From Puniceibacterium sediminis (GTDB lineage: Bacteria; Pseudomonadota; Alphaproteobacteria; Rhodobacterales; Rhodobacteraceae): a stretch of DNA of 37,313 nt. Location: contig NZ_FZNN01000026.1 in the NCBI RefSeq assembly GCF_900188035.1, forward strand, positions 1 through 37,313, read 5' to 3'. Below are positions 8,251 through 37,313 of this stretch, one piece after another (the first letter of the stretch is position 1; every line of letters begins with the position of its first letter). Below the pieces are notes generated by a model that worked only from the letters and a program-made list of their open reading frames with translations, searched no databases and was not told where the DNA came from. Made by a program: the position numbers and the translations under genes.

Positions 8251-8379
8251 TTAATCCAGTCCGCGACTGATGCAGCGCGCTACGTTATTGATGTCACCGT
8301 CTGCACCCGGCGTTGCCAGAAAGCGTTTCAACTCCAAAACAAAGAAATCGTCGAAATCGAAAATGCCGCCACCGACCAT
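8251..8379 (-). CDS. Small ORF, 42 residues, first gene of the export operon
   Basis: An ATG at 8377-8379 opens a 42-codon frame reading MVGGGIFDFDDFFVLELKRF and then LATPGADGDI and NNVARCISRGLD. An AGAAGGA lies just upstream, with closer spacing to the start than usual. A TAG stop three codons before the ATG fixes the start. The N-terminal half is acidic and aromatic, the rest polar; no membrane segment or signal peptide is seen. The stop lies 6 bp before the GAF/HlyD start, as expected for a coupled pair. I do not recognise the family. It could be a genuine small operon protein or only a leader peptide coupling translation to the next gene. Confidence 0.5.
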   Translation of the reverse strand: MVGGGIFDFDDFFVLELKRFLATPGADGDINNVARCISRGLD

Positions 8380-8485
8380 ATCCTTCTAATAATTTTGATT
8401 ACAAAACAGTTCAAGCTTGTTCCATGCTTGCATACAAGTTAGGCTCAACCAACAGCTAAAGTGATAAATTCCTTAGGAAATTGCC
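8380..8485. promoter_or_regulatory. Divergent intergenic region with inverted repeat
   Basis: These 106 bp separate the minus-strand export operon from the plus-strand oxygenase and must hold both promoters if each has its own. An imperfect inverted repeat, AAGCTTGT (8413-8420) and ACAAGTT (8434-8440) around a 13-nt spacer containing ATGCTTGCAT, is a plausible binding site for a dimeric regulator. For the minus strand, TTGAAC (8409-8414) with a TATTAG 17 nt further is a weak -35/-10 match, but it would leave almost no leader. AGGAA at 8475-8479 is the ribosome binding site of the oxygenase. Confidence 0.35.
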
Positions 8486-9157
8486 ATGACTGATAGCGGT
8501 TTCGGAAATGATCCGGCGACGTCCACCCCGGTGTTTCGAGAGGTGTATTTCCCAACATTGATCTACTATCAGGACATACCTGAATTTGGTGATCTAAATC
8601 AGCAACTACTGAATGCGGTCCGCATGGAACGTGATATGGACAGCGAAGGTTTAGCGCGATCGAATGAACCGCGATTAGGCGGTTGGCACAGCAAAAATGA
8701 ACTGCACCGCAATCCTGCTTTTGCCGCTCTGACCGATAAGATCATGGCGTTTTCGAGAGAGGTGTCCAAGACGCAAGGCTACGATCCCGCGTGGCCGCTG
8801 GCCATCGATAACATGTGGTCGATCGTCAATCCGCGAGGCAGTCACAACAAAACGCATATCCATCCCAACAGCTTGTGGAGCGGGGTCTACTACATACAGA
8901 CACCACCGGGCGCCGGGCGGATTTGCTTTACCGATCCGCGCACACAACATTTGATGCAGGCCCAGAGATACGATCCGAATACAGCGCGTACCTCGGATAA
9001 TTGGGCTGAAGTATTCTTTGAACCGACACCAGGACGCATCCTGCTTTTTCCCAGTTGGCTGTATCACAGCGTCGAAACAAACCTGACAGATGCGACCGGC
9101 GATGCCAGCGATCGCGTGATCATCAGTTTCAACATGTATCAAAGCCGCGGATTGTAG
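8486..9157 (+). CDS. Putative 2OG-Fe(II) oxygenase (TIGR02466-like)
   Basis: A 223-residue cytosolic protein resembling the TIGR02466 putative 2-oxoglutarate/Fe(II) oxygenases. Features seen: an N-terminal LFPTxI-like opening (EVYFPTLIYYQDI); NKTHIHPNSLWSGVYYIQTP at 121-140, holding the likely first metal-binding His; FTDPR at 148-152; and PGRILLFPSWLYHSVETN at 182-199, with the likely distal His at 194. An Arg (210) in DRVIISFNM is a candidate 2OG carboxylate contact. Substrates of the family are not established. AGGAA lies 6 nt before the ATG. It is divergent from the export operon and convergent with the giant gene, so a role in modifying that protein is possible but unproven. The 9191-9221 hairpin ends it. 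Confidence 0.8.
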   Translation: MTDSGFGNDPATSTPVFREVYFPTLIYYQDIPEFGDLNQQLLNAVRMERDMDSEGLARSNEPRLGGWHSKNELHRNPAFAALTDKIMAFSREVSKTQGYDPAWPLAIDNMWSIVNPRGSHNKTHIHPNSLWSGVYYIQTPPGAGRICFTDPRTQHLMQAQRYDPNTARTSDNWAEVFFEPTPGRILLFPSWLYHSVETNLTDATGDASDRVIISFNMYQSRGL

Positions 9158-9190
9158 CCCCAACAGCTTTATTTTACTGCGAATGTGACG

Positions 9191-9227
9191 CGCCTTGCCA
9201 GGGTCGAATACTGGCAAGGCGATCTTT

Positions 9228-9228
<1 letters not shown>
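9191..9228. terminator. Shared convergent terminator
   Basis: An 11-bp stem (9191-9201 with 9211-9221) closes a 9-nt loop. It is followed on the plus strand by ATCTTTTT, so it is a clear intrinsic terminator for the oxygenase gene. On the minus strand it lies 6 bp beyond the stop of the giant gene, preceded by an A-tract but without a T-tract after the stem. It probably serves both converging genes, more strongly in the plus direction. Confidence 0.8.
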
Positions 9229-34964
<25,736 letters not shown>

Positions 34965-35200
34965 TTCAGGCACCTTCGGTTTGGGTGTCCAGTCACTCCA
35001 AACCCGATTAAATTGCCCAATAAATTTGGTGAGCTTATAACGAGCGGCAGGCAGCAGAAACCGAATACATAAATATCTTCAAGCACAGTCTACAGTTTAA
35101 AATTTATGTCAACTATTAGTTGTTTTTTGCTTTTGACACTATTCCCAATTTACTCAGGGTCCGTGCCCTTGCTACTATTCTGATATTACCGTTCCGACCG
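34965..35200 (-). promoter_or_regulatory. Upstream region of the giant gene
   Basis: These 236 bp between the giant gene and the IS5 remnant hold no gene. AAGG ends 8 nt before the ATG and is the likely ribosome binding site. The distal half is AT-rich. A perfect TTGACA on the minus strand (35107-35112) could be a -35 box, but the best -10 candidate, TAGACT, is only 14 nt away, so the promoter call is weak. The region predicts an untranslated leader of up to about 130 nt. Confidence 0.3.
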
Positions 35201-36325
35201 GCCCTGTTGCGCAAATCAGCTGATACACAATCTCCCCTCTTCTTCAGGCGGATTTATCCCACGGATTTTGTGACCGGGATGCCAAGGGCGGTGTAGCCGT
35301 TCAGGATCGCTACGCGCAGCTGCACCTCTGCGATTTGGCGGTCAAAGTCGCGCGCCATCAGGCGCTGACCCAGCAGCTCCACGCAATGGACCCACCGACC
35401 GGCAGGGTGATGCGCAGCATGATCCCGAGTGGTTTTGTCTCAACGCGACTGCGGCGGTGGCAACCGCGCCAGTTCCGCCAGAGCGCCCGGCCCAGATACT
35501 TCGATGTGCGTAGTGCGTCGTTTCTGGCGATGCACCGGCGGTGGCTGGCTTCCATGGCTGGGCATTCTTGCGCGGTGGAATAACCGCAGAGGCTCCACGG
35601 TCGGCCCCTCTCATGCATGTAAACATGCACTGCCGGGCAGTGGATGGCGTTGTGGCATCGGCGCGTGTCATATGCGCCGTCCGCAGTCACGCTGCCAATC
35701 TGCTGGTCGCACGGGATCTGGTTGAGCAGATGAGGCAAAATCGGCGCATCCCCGGTGTTGCTGCCGGTGATCTCGACCGCTCTGACTTCCAACGTTTGTG
35801 CGTCGATACCGATGTGAATCTTGCGTCAGACACGTCGTTTGGGGCCGCCATGCTTGCGCGCGTTCCACTCGCCCTCCCCTTCGACCTTGATGCCGGTGCT
35901 GTCGATGGGCAGGTGCAGCGGACCCTTCGCGCCGCGATACGGAATGTTGACCGCAAGCGTCCTTTGGCGTCGGCAGATGGTGCTGGAGTCAGGCACCTCC
36001 CAGTCCCGTCCCGTCAGCCGCAGGAGGCTTTTCACAAAGCCAGTCGTCTGCCGAAGCGCCATCCCGAACAGGACTTTCATCGTCAGGCAAGTCTGGATCG
36101 CGGCGTCACTGAACGTCTGCGATCTGCCCCTCTTGCCGGAGGGTTTGGCAGCCCAGGTCATCTCCGGATCGAACCAGATCGTAAGCGACCCGCGGCGCTT
36201 CAGTGCCTCATTGTAGGCAGCCCAGTTCGTGGCCTTGTAGGTCGGAGATGTCGGTTTGCTCATGCCCATCAGCTACCAGACTGGATTCACAACATGAATC
36301 CCTCACCCACTTTGTGCAACAGAGC
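35201..36325 (-). mobile_element. Decayed IS5-family element upstream of the giant gene
   Basis: Terminal repeats at 35201-35216 and 36310-36325 match at about 13 of 16 positions (GCCCTGTTGCGCAAAT against GCTCTGTTGCACAAAG). The single transposase gene on the minus strand is broken (35254-36263). No matching target duplication is visible next to the ends, so the element is old or its flanks have recombined. It lies 236 bp upstream of the giant gene in the same direction. Confidence 0.8.
35254..36263 (-). pseudogene. IS5 family transposase, degenerate
   Basis: The minus strand starts with MSKPTSPTYKATNWAAYNEA and gives a good IS5 DDE transposase start to KHGGPKRRV. There a TGG codon (KRRVW in relatives) has become TGA at about 35826-35828. 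The same frame goes on with RKIHIGIDAQTLEVRAVEIT and ADGAYDTRRCHNAI. An extra segment of about 40 nt with a palindrome (about 35598-35640), a one-base loss near 35548 and another insertion near 35390-35435 each shift the frame. The correct tail, LLGQRLMARDFDRQIAEVQL and LGIPVTKSVG, ends at TAA 35254-35256. With this many lesions it is inactive. Confidence 0.85.
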
Positions 36326-36730
36326 TTGCTCGCGTTCATCGCGTAACCCGCGCGACCGAAAGACTCGCTGCCTTCATCTGAAAACAGATCGGCCGCTTCT
36401 CTTTCATCCGTCGCAAGGACATCAGGCGTGATTTGGCTGGACGGCCTCACGCACCGGAACTAACCGCCCCGCCGCCTGCGGCGCGGCGCGCCTTATACCG
36501 CCGGGACCACAGAGCAGTTCCTGGTGGCGTTCGGACTGGAGACTTGCGTGATTCGCCCGATGGAGAACAATTGTAGAATGGGGGGCTGTCAGAGTGGCAA
36601 GCCGACATTCGGCTACTGCTCAATTAGTCAAGCTTCTAGTGCACAAATGGTGCCTATCTATTCCACAAGCCAAGGCGGGAGCATCAACTCGGGCTGACGG
36701 CTTTCGGGTTCGAAAGCAGGCGGGTGATCC
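36326..36730. other. Gene-poor stretch between IS5 remnant and ATPase remnant
   Basis: No gene can be supported over these 405 bp. A minus-strand frame from 36450 runs into the IS5 repeat and a plus-strand frame ends SGVIWLDGLTHRN at about 36463, but neither resembles a family I know. A GC-rich inverted repeat (GCCGC/GCGGC) lies at about 36471-36482. The stretch may be debris of earlier insertions or the end of a lost chromosomal gene. Confidence 0.4.
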
Positions 36731-37220
36731 ATGCGTGACACAAATGCATTTCTGCCCAGCGATCTCTTTACCGAACTGCAAGATTCCCTCATATCAGCGC
36801 GAGTGGTTAACCTCATCGGCCCCAGGCAGGTTGGCAAGACGACGCTCATAAGAGATTTGTTTGGTCATGGTCGCTTTGTCACGCTGGATGATTCCGCGAT
36901 TCTAGCTGCCATTGATGCGGATCCAGAAGGACAACTCTCCAGCCAACAATCCACAAGCCCTGGGTGGACTGCTTGAGAGCTTTGTCTTGAACGAACTGCT
37001 GCGAGCACTGCCTATGCAAGACGCTGATTACAGGCTTTATCATTGGCGTAGCCCGGATCAGCGAAAGGTCGACATTCTGATCGACGGTGGCAGAGAACTA
37101 GTTTGCATCGAGGTTAAATCATCTGCATCGATCAGTGCTGCGGATTTCAAACACCTCAAATGGCTCTCAAAAGACGGGCCCGGCCGAAACAGGACATGTA
37201 TACGTATCGCGTTCTACCTA
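36731..37220 (+). pseudogene. AAA/DUF4143 family ATP-binding protein, internally deleted and truncated
   Basis: The ATG at 36731 opens MRDTNAFLPSDLFTELQDSL followed by VVNLIGPRQVGKTTLIRDLF, the Walker A end of the AAA_14/DUF4143 ATPases. It reads on to FVTLDD and DADPEGQLS near 36940. The sequence then jumps, in another frame, to NNPQALGGLLESFVLNELLR and WRSPDQRKVDILIDGGRELV with CIEVKSSAS, the C-terminal nuclease-like DUF4143 part. Roughly 250 residues are missing between them, with the joint at about 36935-36955 and out of frame. The 3' end stops at FYLG where the next IS begins (37221). Non-functional. Confidence 0.8.
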
Positions 37221-37313
37221 GGTCATGTTGACAAAAGGCGGACCCAGAGGCGGATGGACGTGATGTCTATGAAGCCCAGGAAGCTCTCGGCGGTTTTGTC
37301 GTAGCGTGTGGCG
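37221..37313 (-). mobile_element. Edge of a second IS5-family element (IS427-like)
   Basis: The element starts with GGTCATGTTGACAAAAGG at 37221, directly after a CTA that would suit the CTA/TA target preference of IS427-type elements. It contains the 3' end of a transposase and continues beyond the window. It is unrelated in sequence to the IS5 copies at 197-478 and 35201-36325. Confidence 0.65.
37223..37312 (-). CDS. IS5 family transposase, C-terminal fragment
   Basis: Twenty-nine codons and a TGA stop are visible, reading ATRYDKTAESFLGFIDITSI and RLWVRLLST. The RYDKTAxSFLxFxxxxSIRLW pattern is the usual C-terminus of a common alphaproteobacterial IS5-group transposase. The rest, including the catalytic residues, lies to the right of the window. 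It cuts off the DUF4143 remnant. Confidence 0.75.
   Translation of the reverse strand, partial: ATRYDKTAESFLGFIDITSIRLWVRLLST

Noticed and set aside
34965-34973. GTG at 34971-34973 as start of the giant protein
   Set aside because: The AAGG that serves as ribosome binding site abuts this GTG but is correctly spaced from the ATG at 34962-34964.
36208-36450. Minus-strand 80-codon frame across the IS5 end
   Set aside because: It runs through the terminal repeat into the element out of frame with the transposase and matches no known family.
36700-36735. GGGTTCGAAAGC looking like a tRNA T-loop
   Set aside because: The flanking bases do not pair to a T-stem and no acceptor or anticodon arm is found.

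Overview
The window looks like accessory DNA from an alphaproteobacterium, most likely a marine Rhodobacterales/roseobacter-type organism. This is inferred from the GC-rich coding style, the transposase families and the mix of SapC, LEPR-XLL, HlyD and GAF proteins; no rRNA, tRNA or other taxonomic marker is present. Mobile-element debris flanks both sides, as is common on plasmids, chromids or genomic islands.

Layout. Positions 1-480 hold the 3' end of an IS66-family element that cuts into an older, frameshifted IS5-family remnant. From 8379 down to 536, on the minus strand, runs a tight co-directional gene set: a 42-residue small ORF, a GAF/HlyD membrane-fusion protein, a PqqD-like/M50 metalloprotease/HlyD fusion, a shortened SecA-type ATPase, a small HlyD-type adaptor and a SapC-family protein. 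It ends at a strong hairpin at 495-530. Divergent from it, on the plus strand at 8486-9157, is a putative 2OG-Fe(II) oxygenase.

Positions 9228-34964 (minus strand) are one uninterrupted gene for a giant surface or secreted protein of about 8578 residues. It starts with a LEPR-XLL motif. Next come a very long beta-solenoid with embedded 'HGF...TGD...VVY' modules and a roughly 325-residue glycine-rich GGX region. After these lie a beta-propeller-like segment, a PKD-like array, two related beta-sandwich modules, a few RTX-type nonapeptides and three C-terminal LamG-like domains. The oxygenase and the giant gene converge on a shared hairpin terminator at 9191-9221.

Positions 35201-36325 are a decayed IS5-family element just upstream of the giant gene. 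Positions 36731-37220 are the remains of an AAA/DUF4143 ATPase with an internal deletion. It is cut off by a second type of IS5-family element that runs off the right edge.

Working idea (inference): the minus-strand operon is a dedicated processing and export apparatus for the LEPR-XLL giant protein. The dedicated SecA-like motor would drive export. The PqqD-like/M50/HlyD protein would recognise or cut the N-terminal region. The GAF/HlyD and HlyD proteins would supply periplasmic conduit parts. The oxygenase might modify the substrate. No ABC exporter ATPase, TolC-like pore or autotransporter barrel is encoded in the window, so this would not be a textbook type I, II or V system.
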